From Corythoichthys intestinalis (lineage: Eukaryota; Chordata; Actinopteri; Syngnathiformes; Syngnathidae): a DNA stretch of 64,000 nt. The notes under the pieces are model-generated. The model made no database searches and was not told the DNA's origin. It saw only the letters and a list, made by a program, of their open reading frames with translations. The translations under genes and the position numbers were made by a program. Each line of letters begins with the position of its first letter. Within the stretch, counting starts at the first letter, position 1. Below are positions 1 through 18,586 of the stretch, piece after piece. The DNA lies in assembly GCF_030265065.1 (NCBI RefSeq), contig NC_080412.1:47677001-47741000 (forward strand), written 5' to 3'.

Positions 1-1163
1 ATTCTCGTCGAGTTATCGAGTTACATTGACGGCCAACCAGTGTCGAAGATGGCTCTTATCTCAAAATCCCTGAGTCTCGTCATTTAAAGCACTGTTGTAT
101 TATTATTTACACCAATGATTATCTGTCCTCTGGCTAATTACAATCCATAAATCACAGGAGGTGTGACGGACCGTACAAGTAGAGACGTGCAAAAACGTCT
201 AGAACAAGCTGAACAGGCGCAGACTGTCGGCTTAGACTTTACAGAATCCACCTGAAGAGAAGAGCACCTAGGTTGAGCAATTTATATGATGTCATATGCT
301 TAAAAAAAAGGAAGAAGTTGGCAAACACGCAAGCCGCTAGCTTCCTGCACGTCTGTTTCTCAAGAACTCGTATGACACGCCAGCTTTCGTAACAACAAAC
401 AAACCGAGATGTGTATAAATCTAAACTCGTTAGGTCTGGGGAGATATTTTTCACGTTGAAAATGGTGACAGTTGGTGTGCTTCCTTCCTGCCTCACTGGG
501 TCATAAGGTCGCCATTTGACTCACGCAAATTAAAAGCCTGCTTCAACAGAGATCATGTTTTATCAGCAGGAGAGTGATGCTTCTTAACTCATTGGCTGCC
601 ATTGACGCCAATAGGCCGGCAGCGATAATACAGAAATCCGAGAACATTTACAAGGAGTTTTATTCCCCCCTCTATTTTAATTTTGCATTCATTTTTTTTT
701 TTTTTTTAGTACAAATGATAACAAGTGGATTGCCGTGTTTCCCTTTTTGTGTTTCAGAAAAAAAATATACAGTGGTATGAAAAAGTGTCTGAACCTTTTG
801 GAATTTCTCATTTCTGCATAAAATCACCATCAAATGTGATCTAATCTTCATCAAAATCACATAGAGGAAAAAACAGTGTCTGCTTTAACTAAAACCACCC
901 AAACATTTATAGGTTTTCATATTTTAATGAAGATAGTATGCAAACAATGACAGAAGGGGGAAAAATAAGTAAGTGAACCATCACATTTCATATTTTGTAG
1001 CCCCTCCTTTGGTAGCAATAACTTCAACCAGACGCTTCCTGTAGCTGCATATCAGTCTGGCACATCGATCAGACCTAATCTTGGCCCATTGTTCTCTACA
1101 AAACGGCTATAGATCAGTCAGATTCCTGGGATGTCTGGCATGAATTGCTGTCTTTGGGTAATG

Positions 1164-2366
1164 CAGTACTTCTCAAATAGTGGGGCGCGCCCCCCTGGGG
1201 GGGGCGCAGAGCGATGCCAGGGGGGGCGCATGTGTCCTCGGGGAACATGCTTTTTTCTTTTTTTGCCGGACTAGAATAAAGTGTACTTGCACATCCACTC
1301 AGTGGGTGGCAGTGGCGCTCTCATTTTCAGAGTGCGTGCAGTATTTTTGAACTAAGGAAGAGCACTCAGCACACAGAAAACAGACATGAAGAGCAGTGCG
1401 CCGCCGCCGTTTTCGAAAGCCGTTTTCCGACCGGACTCACTCACACAGCGACCCACTGTCTTGTCCGGTTCTCACGTCGCCGCCCGAGAAGTGCCATTTT
1501 CGGCTTGGGATCGTCACGACGACCGCCCTCACCTACGGTTCTACCTCGGCCGCCGAGAATGCGCTTTTTTCGGGCCGTTTGCCTTTTAGCTTTGACTTTT
1601 AATACAGTGGGGTGATGAGGAAAGACTACTGTTTACTGTGTCTGAAAATAATTATAGCGGACTGCCAGAAGCCAAATCAATTAAGACGCCACTTAAAGAC
1701 ATTCGACCCCAATCTCATTGATAAGCCGCTTGATTGTTTTTCAGCGAAAACGTGCCGAATATCGCCAACAATAGTCCTGCTTTGTCAGTGTTATATCAGT
1801 AAACCAGTGAGCATTGTTAGCATGCTCATTGCATAATGACTCCACACCATTGCAAAGGAGGTAATACTGAGTGTGAGCAGCAAAAATAAAAACTGTCCTT
1901 CTGTCCAAGGACACTCTTTTTTTCCTTTATTCATTTTTGTTTTTTCGGTCAAATTTTTTGGCATATTGTCCTCATGAGTAAATGTTTCTAATCAATTTGA
2001 ATTTGTTATTATTTACGGATTTTATTACATTTTATTTTTCTGTATCAAATGGTCAAAAATACCTTGAGTGTATTTTTACAGTTTGAATGTGACTTTTTTT
2101 TTTTAATTCAGGCAAATTGATGCACGTCAAGTCTTCTCTGTTACAAACAAAACAATGTTAATAAAGTTATACTTTATTATAAGTTGATCTGTTACTTTTT
2201 TTCTTTATTAGAAAAAAAGGACACAATGTTAGGCAGATGCGTATTTATAATAGTAATTTTATAGACGAATAATACTATTTACAGTGGCGGCGGAGAGTTT
2301 GGGGGGGCGCGAAACATTTACGTCTTGCTTGGGGGGGGCGTGACAGAAAATAATTGAGAAGCACTG
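1164..2366. mobile_element. Deleted hAT transposon inserted into Tc1 copy A
   Basis: The ends are CAGTACTTCTCAAATAGTGG on the left and, inverted, CAGTGCTTCTCAATTATTTT on the right. Both sides carry the 8-bp duplication GGGTAATG, the hAT hallmark. Inside, 1612-1836 reads a fragment of a ZBED/Charlie-type transposase (YCLLCLKIIIADCQKPNQLR then RHLKTFDPNLIDKPLDCF). At about 1.2 kb with no catalytic domain, this is an internally deleted derivative. Confidence 0.9.
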
Positions 2367-2496
2367 GGGTAATGCCACAGCATCTCAAGTCTGGACTTTG
2401 ACGTGGCCACTCCGGAATGTGTATTTTTCATTCTGAAGGTGATTTACTTCTGTGTTTTGGATCATTGTCTTGTTGCAGCATCCATCGTCTTTTTAG

Positions 2497-2920
2497 TGTC
2501 ACGGAAAAAGCAGGCAGGCAGGTTGTGTGGACCCAAATGCAGAGAAACAAAAAGCAGCCAGGCAGGTGGCGGTGATCTCAAAAAAACGTTTTAATAATAA
2601 CTAACAAAAACACAAAGTACAACCAAAAGTACTGGGGATCAAAAAGGCAAGGTTCAAACAAAACTTACTTTATCGGAGGGACTACTACACGTGGGCTTGG
2701 ACAGGACTTCTACAATGACATTGACAATGACGCAACAAGGAGTGAAAAGAAACTGGGAGCTTGTATACACACAGAGGTGAGGGGTAACGAGACAACGAGG
2801 AACAGATGGGCGACACAGAAGGATGCAGCAGGTTGGCGATACACTAGGAGCAAGCACACAGGTGAAATCAATGGGCAATCACAGGAACACACTAGGATGG
2901 AACCAACACAAAACTTAAAA
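2497..2920. mobile_element. 424-bp unclassified insertion with TTTAG duplication, possibly LTR-like
   Basis: Comparison with the undisturbed Tc1 copy at 29634-31744 shows that this segment is extra. It is flanked by TTTAG on both sides (2492-2496 and 2921-2925). Read on the minus strand it ends in ...GTGACA. A 5-bp duplication and a CA end are compatible with a solo LTR, but the other end does not start with TG, so the class stays open. No protein is recognisable. Confidence 0.6.
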
Positions 2921-3228
2921 TTTAGCTTCAACTGTCTGACAGACGGCCTCAGGTTTTCCTGAAAGACTTTTGAATTCATTCTTCCATTAATGATTGCAAG
3001 TTGTCCAGGCCCTGAAGAGGCAAAACAGTCCCAAATCATGATGCTCCCTCCACCATGCTTCACGGTGGGGATGAGGTGTTGATGTTGGTGAGCTGTTCCA
3101 TTGTGTGTTACTCCCAAAACATTCTACTTTGGTTTTATCAGCCTACAAAATATTTTGCCAAAACTTCTGTGGAGTGTCCAAGTTCCTTTTTGCGAACATT
3201 TAACGAGTAACATTTTTTTTTTTTAGAC

Positions 3229-13283
<10,055 letters not shown>

Positions 13284-13640
13284 GTTGGCTCTGTGTCGAA
13301 TTTAGCAGCAACTACGCCGGGGCCGAGCTCCAACGAAGCCGCCGCCACGCCACCCACCCCCTCCCGGGCGGATTCACTCTTTCTTGAAGCGTCCACGACC
13401 TTCTGCCTCCCACCCGAGAGGGAAGATTGGTACCTCCGTCTCGGCTTGACCACCGCAGTCAGCCCTGAAGTCTGCCTGCCTGCCTGCCTGCCTCCCTGCC
13501 TGCCTTCAAGGGCGGGTGACATCCGCACTTGTGCGGCCGTCCTCCTCCCTCCTGGCCTCCTCCTGCCTGCCTGCCTGCCTGCCTCCCTCCCTCCGCCTCG
13601 TAGGCCCGCCCCCATCGATGATGACAAAGGTCACAAACAC
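13284..13640 (-). promoter_or_regulatory. GC-rich GRK6 5' leader and probable promoter
   Basis: The bases immediately upstream of the GRK6 ATG (reading minus) are GC- and CpG-rich and contain long CCTGCC/GGCAGG runs, with CCTGCC-type repeats near 13470-13505 and 13560-13590. ORFs on both strands here are composition artefacts. The position directly upstream of a secure first coding exon makes a CpG-type promoter and 5' UTR the simplest reading. No TATA box is evident. Confidence 0.55.
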
Positions 13641-13843
13641 TTGAAATACAGACGTCTCACTCTGCGCTTAAAATGGGGAAACAACAACATGTGCAGCGTG
13701 AGACATAAGCACTCACTCTGCTTCTCCCGAAAGACATATTCACTGGTACCTCTACTTACGGCATTAATTCATTCTGGAAGTAATCTCGTAACCTGAAAAA
13801 TCCACAACAAGAGATGCACTTTCCATGTAGATACTCTAATCCA

Positions 13844-14366
13844 GGGGTCCCCAACTTTTTTTGCACCACGGACCGGTGTGTTTTGGGTCTTTTTTTACAC
13901 GGACCGGTGTTTTGACAAATTTTGCAACCCATCAAAAACTTCAACTGTGCTGTTCTGCGCATGCGCGTAACATTAAAAATGGCCGCCAGTGCAGCGATTC
14001 CAAAGTAAACACTAAAAACTTTCTTTAAAGAAAGGAATATTAACTTACGTTTGATTGTGGATGGAAATGTAGAAAAGCTCTCCTCTGACCCATCCTGCCA
14101 TGTTAGCAGCACACCGCTAACACCTTCGCCGTGTCGTTAAGCATTAATTAAGAAGCCCGCTTCACAAAGATGCGACGTTGGAAAGTGTAGCAAGGTGTTC
14201 TTGTAGCGCTGTCAGGATATTCCGGAATGACTTTAATAGTCTCAAATGTACGTTTAAGGTCACCGTCATTTGCGATCTCTACAAGCTGATCCTCCTGTTG
14301 CACAGACATGCTCGAATCACTCGTTTTATTCAGAAACGGGTCACGAATCCACTCTTTCCACTCCAA
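13844..14366 (-). mobile_element. hAT transposon remnant with ZBED5-like transposase end
   Basis: The left end CAGGGGTCCCCAACTTTTTT is a known type of hAT terminus. On the minus strand, 14366-14148 reads EWIRDPFL, then SMSVQQEDQLVEIANDGDLK and IKVIPEYPDSATR, the C-terminal dimerisation part of ZBED5/FAM200-like hAT transposases (typically WIRNPF ... LRKEYPD). The right side is cut off where another MITE begins. Only the last part of the gene survives. Confidence 0.78.
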
Positions 14367-14513
14367 GAAAACACAAGTAACAAGTGCACATGACCCTGTG
14401 CTGTCATTTTAATCTGTTTGAGCGGGGCATGTGCGTTAATTGCGTCAAATATTTTAACGCGATTAATTTTAAAAATTAATTACCGCCCGTTAACGCGATC
14501 ATTTTGAGAGCCC
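14366..14513. mobile_element. Fragment of the TAGGGCTGTCAAA MITE family
   Basis: This is an inverted partial copy of the family seen at 6667, 39081 and 42871. AACACAAGTAACAAGTGCAC ... GCGGGGCATGTGCGTTAATT ... GAGAGCCCTA is the terminal 150 bp in reverse orientation. Confidence 0.8.
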
Positions 14514-14710
14514 TAAATTGAACATAATTCGAAGGGGGAAAAAAAGGGAAAAAAAGTCTATATGTCTTCCTCTGTCACGATATGGAAAATGGCGTTGGCT
14601 TTGTGGCGGACTACCGCCTCGACAAATTTCTTTTCCCTTTTCCTGAGGAGTCCCTCCAGAAGTCCCTCCATCTGATCACAAACTCTTTGTGAGACAAAAA
14701 CACAAGGAGA

Positions 14711-14864
14711 CATGTAATCTTTTGGCCAAAATTGCTCAAATTGAAACATAATCAAGAGGAAGCCAATAGACCCTACTCACATTACGTCATGTAATCTTTT
14801 GGCCAAAATTGCTCAAATTGAAACATAATCAAGAGGAAGCCAATAGACCCTACTCACATAACGT
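14711..14864. repeat. 77-bp tandem duplication over a transposon end
   Basis: The units 14711-14787 and 14788-14864 are nearly identical (CATGTAATCTTTTGGCCAAA ... CCTACTCACATAACGT). Each contains CAATAGACCCTACTCAC, the outer end of the THAP-bearing element that follows. Confidence 0.92.
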
Positions 14865-14979
14865 CACAACCACGCCTCCGCGCCATATTGTCCATCAACT
14901 CGTCGTGTTGACGCATTACCGCTACGTAAATTCCTCCTATTATGGCGTGTTTTTCTGCTCGTTAACATTAATAATCAAA

Positions 14980-15157
14980 ATGGTGAAGGCGTGTGTGGCG
15001 GTTGGTTGCAATAACGGAGAAGATAGACGGAGAGACTTGAAGTTCTACCGTATTCCGAGAGACCCGGAGAGGAGAGCGAGATGGACTGCTGCAATTCGAC
15101 GAGAAAACTGGGCTCCAAACGATTACCACGGATTATGTAGTAGTCATTTTATATCTG
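14980..15157 (+). CDS. THAP-domain exon of a transposon protein
   Basis: The ATG opens MVKACVAVGCNNGEDRRRDL, then KFYRIPRDPERRARWTAAIR, RENWAPNDYHGLCSSHFIS. This is a C2CH THAP zinc finger: Cys5, Cys10, Cys53 and His56 bind zinc, and Pro26 and Trp35 are the usual core residues. A GTAAGA donor follows at 15158, so this is a first coding exon. The AVPTIF tail of the domain would be on a next exon, which I cannot find. THAP domains bind DNA and are typical of P-element, Kolobok and PHIS-type transposases. It sits inside the terminal inverted repeats of 14847-16233, so it is transposon cargo and not a host THAP gene. The incomplete domain argues against function here. Confidence 0.75.
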
Positions 15158-15764
15158 GTAAGATGCATTGAATTTATATTTAGAGGGTTTTGGGCTGACA
15201 ACCACAATTAAGATCATTGCGAGGCTAATCGCCGACAACATACAGTTTCAAATTCAAGATGCTTATTTCTTCCACCATCATTACATTTTGAATAATATTT
15301 AACTGGTACCAAGTGAAAGAAGCTGGCCTCGTCTACAGATCATCAGTTAAACAGGTGTGTCCAAACCTTTTGCAAAGGGGGCCAGATTTGGTGTGGTAAA
15401 AATGCGGGGGGCTACCTTGGCTGATTTACATAGAACAATATATTTAAACAAATTTTAGCAAGCCCTCCTGTGTGTGACATTTCCTTTATTATTTTTTTTA
15501 ATTCATAATTTCAACAGTCTCGTCTTTGTGGCGTTCTCTTTCGACACTCGGGCTCTTGTGAAATACTGCTGCTGTGAAATTAAACTAGCTTCAAGTTGCT
15601 ATAATTTCTCGCTGCGTATCTTCCCTTAATGTTTTCGTACATATCAGAGTGTCTTGTTTGGTAATATCATTATCGTGTCACATCGAACTCTTTGAAAACA
15701 GCGACTGTCTCTTTGCAAATGAGGCAAACACAGTTGTTGCGTGTTTTATTGAAGAAATAGTCCA

Positions 15765-16115
15765 TTATCCACTTATCCTTGAAGCGTCGGCCATCGCAGT
15801 CAACTTTTTTTTTTTTATTGATTGTCGCCATTTTAGAAAATTGGAAGAGTCACACGGGGGAATGTTGCTCAGAGGGCTGCTCTTAAAGTTTTTCAAACTT
15901 TGGTGGGAATAGGCTGATTTTGTGTGGACAAGATAGTTGTAGATGTCAGGGTAGCAGATGTCAGGCAGAGAGGGCGAAGACAGCGGGTCAAAAAATATCC
16001 ATTTAGGCATCAAATATGGATCCGGCGAATGGATAGACTGAAGCTTTTCCACATAACGCCTTTTATGCAACGCATCCAATGAGTTTACAGCGTCTGAAAG
16101 CACCGGGGCTTCCAT
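15765..16115 (-). CDS. N-terminal piece of YqaJ/SWIM-type transposon ORF
   Basis: From the internal Met at 16115 the minus strand reads MEAPVLSDAVNSLDALHKRR, YVEKLQSIHSPDPYLMPKWI, then YPDIYNYLVHTKSAYSHQSL and KNFKS. The pattern KRRYVEKLQ..DPY...P...YPDI.NYL....SAYS...LKNFKS is what I recall at the N terminus of fish SWIM/YqaJ-containing hypothetical proteins. That match is from memory and not checked. An upstream Met at 16205 is possible but lies in the terminal repeat. After KNFKS the frame looks non-coding, so the homologous part probably ends near 15850. No nuclease motif is present in this fragment. Confidence 0.5.
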   Translation of the reverse strand: MEAPVLSDAVNSLDALHKRRYVEKLQSIHSPDPYLMPKWIFFDPLSSPSLPDICYPDIYNYLVHTKSAYSHQSLKNFKSSPLSNIPPCDSSNFLKWRQSIKKKKLTAMADASRISG

Positions 16116-16233
16116 GAATTGCACTATAAATTGCACGACAAATTGAAACCATTGAGAATACGGATAAACAATGACGGACAATATGGCGGCCGGATACAGC
16201 GACACGTCATTCTGTGACTTTGGTGAGTAGGGT

Positions 16234-17153
16234 CAATAGGAGAGCAGAATCGCCATATTGAAGCACGATGGGAAAGATCATGACCAATAAGGAAGCAGGA
16301 TCTTATGGTGTGACATTTAAAAGCAAGAAGTACATACGTATCTTTTACAGTATTGAACAGTATTTTTGCCTCTCGTAACCTTTCTTTCTTAACAAGGCAA
16401 TATTTTCCCGTTGAGGTGTGTCATAACCTGAAAATGACGTTTGTAGGGACATTTAGGGGGAGCACTGTAATAATAATAATAACAATAATGCGTTAAAGAC
16501 GCATTGCATTGCATTATTCTTTCACTCCGCACTGTAGCAGTCGGACAGAAGACTCGTTTCTCATCCAAAAATGATTTAAGTGACGTTCGTTGCTCTTGCT
16601 TAATGAGGAAATGAAGTGTATTTCTGACCAAACTTTAGAAATGGATCCATCCATAAGAAGAGCTTTGCACTCGGAAATTGTATTCAAGCAGATAGTTGCT
16701 TCCTGTAGCTCCCGCCTCTTTCTCCTGATTGGCTGGAACATCGGACCGCAGGGGAAGTGTTTGAACAGTCGAATCAGGAAGTGCGCCGTGCAATCACTGG
16801 CATTGATTCTGATGTTATATTCTCTTGTTATTGCAATTTTAAAGTCTACGTTCGCTACATCAAGTGAAAATGAACGTACTGTGCAAAAATTGTATTTGTT
16901 CTAAATTACCGGAGCACACTGAAATTTTCCACTTCCTTGGTTTTACAGTCTGTGTTAACATCACTCAGTGGATCATAAACATGTGTTTCAAAAGCTTGAT
17001 TGTGACATCTATTGGGACACAACAAAGTCCAATTAGCTGATATTTCATTGTGTTTTTTTAGTTGTCAATTGTGTTACAGATGAACGCGGGAATGACCGGC
17101 CACCTTTGGCTCACGAAAGGACAATCGAGGCCTTCCCTTTGCTCTCTCTGCAG
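16234..17153. other. Intergenic stretch without recognised gene
   Basis: Only a short (AAT)n run near 16469-16490 stands out. The ORFs here show no family signature. Confidence 0.5.
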
Positions 17154-17234
17154 GTGGACATTAACCGAGAGATGCTCTTTGCGGCGGACGCGGTGATCAA
17201 TGAATGTGCCGCAGAGTTTTTAAGGATGCATTAG
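17154..17234 (+). CDS. Orphan candidate terminal coding exon
   Basis: A strong polypyrimidine tract and acceptor (CCCTTTGCTCTCTCTGCAG) precede an 81-bp open stretch reading VDINREMLFAADAVINECAA, EFLRMH, stop. The same frame stays open upstream to 17080 (ERGNDRPPLAHERTIEAFPL), where another acceptor (TTACAG) lies. Codon use looks genic (GCG, GAC, GTG, ATC). I recognise neither the protein nor any upstream exon between GRK6 and this point. It could be the last exon of an alternative or divergent gene, or a decayed exon. It is not part of NOP16. Confidence 0.35.
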   Translation: MDINREMLFAADAVINECAAEFLRMH

Positions 17235-17284
17235 GAAACACTTTTTACCTTTTACCGCCCCGCCAGGCACGACGGCAGCGGCAT

Positions 17285-17470
17285 CGTTATTGATCCGCTC
17301 TTCGCTCAGAATTTATAATGCAGTATTGAGCGCCTCGTTGTCGTTAACTTATTGGGTGCCATCTGACGGGGATCGACGTCTAATCCGATTTTCCCAGTTA
17401 AAATGCATTGAACCTCCATTGCTGTCAATGGCACGAAAACATGATCATTCACTGCAAGAGCTAAAGGCAA
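17285..17470. repeat. Copy of a dispersed CATTGACGGCGATAG-type repeat
   Basis: GCCATCTGACGGGGATCGAC ... CTAATCCGATTTTCCCAG ... TTGCTGTCAATGGCA resembles the small repeat at 32412-32530, diverged, with partly inverted halves. Confidence 0.5.
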
Positions 17471-17690
17471 TGGGAGAATGGGAGGTTTCTTTGCTAAAGC
17501 CATCTCCACCCTGAACAGCCATATGTAACACCAGATCACCCAATGTTCAATATTCATTTACATGCAATGTACTATGTGCAATACTTATTAAGTGCAATAT
17601 TCAATGCCTCACTGTCAACCTCTGCAACTTAACTTCTATTCACACATATTCTATGTGCAATACTTATTTACGTGCAATATTAATCCGCAA

Positions 17691-17985
17691 TATTCAATGC
17701 CCTCACTGTCAACTGCTGCTACTTCAGTTATTTGCACTGCCTGAACATAGGACTACCTCATACATATTTTATATTTATTTACATTTTATACTTTTATTCT
17801 TGCAAGCCACTTTTGAGATTTTTACTTGTGCAGTATTCAATGCTTCACTGTCAACTGCTGCTACTCCACTTAAATTATTTGCACTGCCTGAATGTAGGAC
17901 TACCTCATACATATTTTATATTTATTTAGATTTTGTATCTTTATTCTTGCAAGCCACTTTCGAGATTTTTTACTTGTCCTGCACT
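17691..17985. repeat. Tandem duplication of a ~143-bp unit in an old retroposon tail
   Basis: TATTCAATGC..TCACTGTCAA ... ACTACCTCATACATATTTTA ... TTGCAAGCCACTTT occurs at 17691 and again 143 bp later at 17834. Downstream GACAATAAAGGG and the (CTATT) array look like the 3' tail of a LINE or SINE. The source family was not identified. Confidence 0.8.
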
Positions 17986-18040
17986 GTAAAGGGAGATGCT
18001 CCACAATTTCATTGTACAACCATATAATGACAATAAAGGG

Positions 18041-18110
18041 CTATTCTATTCTATTCTATTCTATTCTATTCTATTCTATTCTATTCTATTCTATTCTATT
18101 CTATTCTATT
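18041..18110. repeat. (CTATT)14 microsatellite
   Basis: Fourteen perfect CTATT units, directly after the GACAATAAAGGG tail of the preceding repeat. They probably grew from a retroposon tail. Confidence 0.97.
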
Positions 18111-18586
18111 CAGAACCAACGTGCTTTTCAGTCATGTTACATATCTTGTTGAAGAAAATTAAAAGTCGAAACGAAGCTATGAATTGATTTAGCTGAGTTT
18201 AGCTCACATTCATAGTGGGGGTTTTTTTATTTATTTTTTGGAGTCAAAACGGCTTCTATGAGTTTCCCTGACGTTGCTCACTACTGAAGTCTAGTGGAAA
18301 AAATAATTACTGCAGTACTCATCAACTTAATTTAGTCCAAACAATAAATTATGCGGTTATTATTTACTCTCTTAATGTTGTGTTGTTGTTTAAATTGGGT
18401 TGGTTAAAAAAAAAAAAACTTAACAGATTCTATAATTTTCCATCACATAAAGCTCGTTGGCCACATGACCGGAAATAAATAGTCGCAACATCCTGTCTGT
18501 CGCACGTTGGCCACTTGTCCTTTCTGCTAACCGACCAAGCCCTCATCCCATTGGAATAACTCTACTTTTCTTTGTGATCATTAATC

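Larger units (their letters stand above)
770..3228 (-). mobile_element. Tc1-like DNA transposon, copy A, truncated, with two insertions
   Basis: The element begins CAGTGGTATGAAAAAGTGTC straight after a TATA target and matches the start of the complete copy at 29634-31744. It holds the remains of a Tc1-type transposase reading on the minus strand (for example the stretch read 3117-2960, with SIMIWDCFASSGPGQL, the motif before the second catalytic Asp region). A 1.2-kb hAT element (1164-2366) and a 424-bp insert (2497-2920) interrupt it. It breaks off near 3228, where a different repeat starts, so the right terminal repeat is missing. The copy is non-functional. It lies beyond GRK6 exon 2, so probably in GRK6 intron 2. 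Confidence 0.85.
14847..16233. mobile_element. Deleted two-gene DNA transposon (THAP + YqaJ-element type; possibly ISL2EU-like)
   Basis: The inverted ends are ACCCTACTCAC (14847-14857) and GTGAGTAGGGT (16223-16233). The similarity continues inward, including GCCATATTGTCC in both ends. CAATAG flanks both sides (14841-14846 and 16234-16239), although part of this may belong to the terminal repeat because the inner strand reads CTATTG. The left half carries a plus-strand THAP exon and the right half a minus-strand ORF of the kind found in fish YqaJ/SWIM-containing transposon proteins. Known ISL2EU elements pair a transposase with a YqaJ protein, so that class is the best guess; this is inference. 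At 1.4 kb, most of both genes is deleted. Confidence 0.72.

Noticed and set aside
18041-18110. CRISPR-like regular repeat
   Set aside because: It is a pentanucleotide microsatellite without spacers, in a vertebrate genome.
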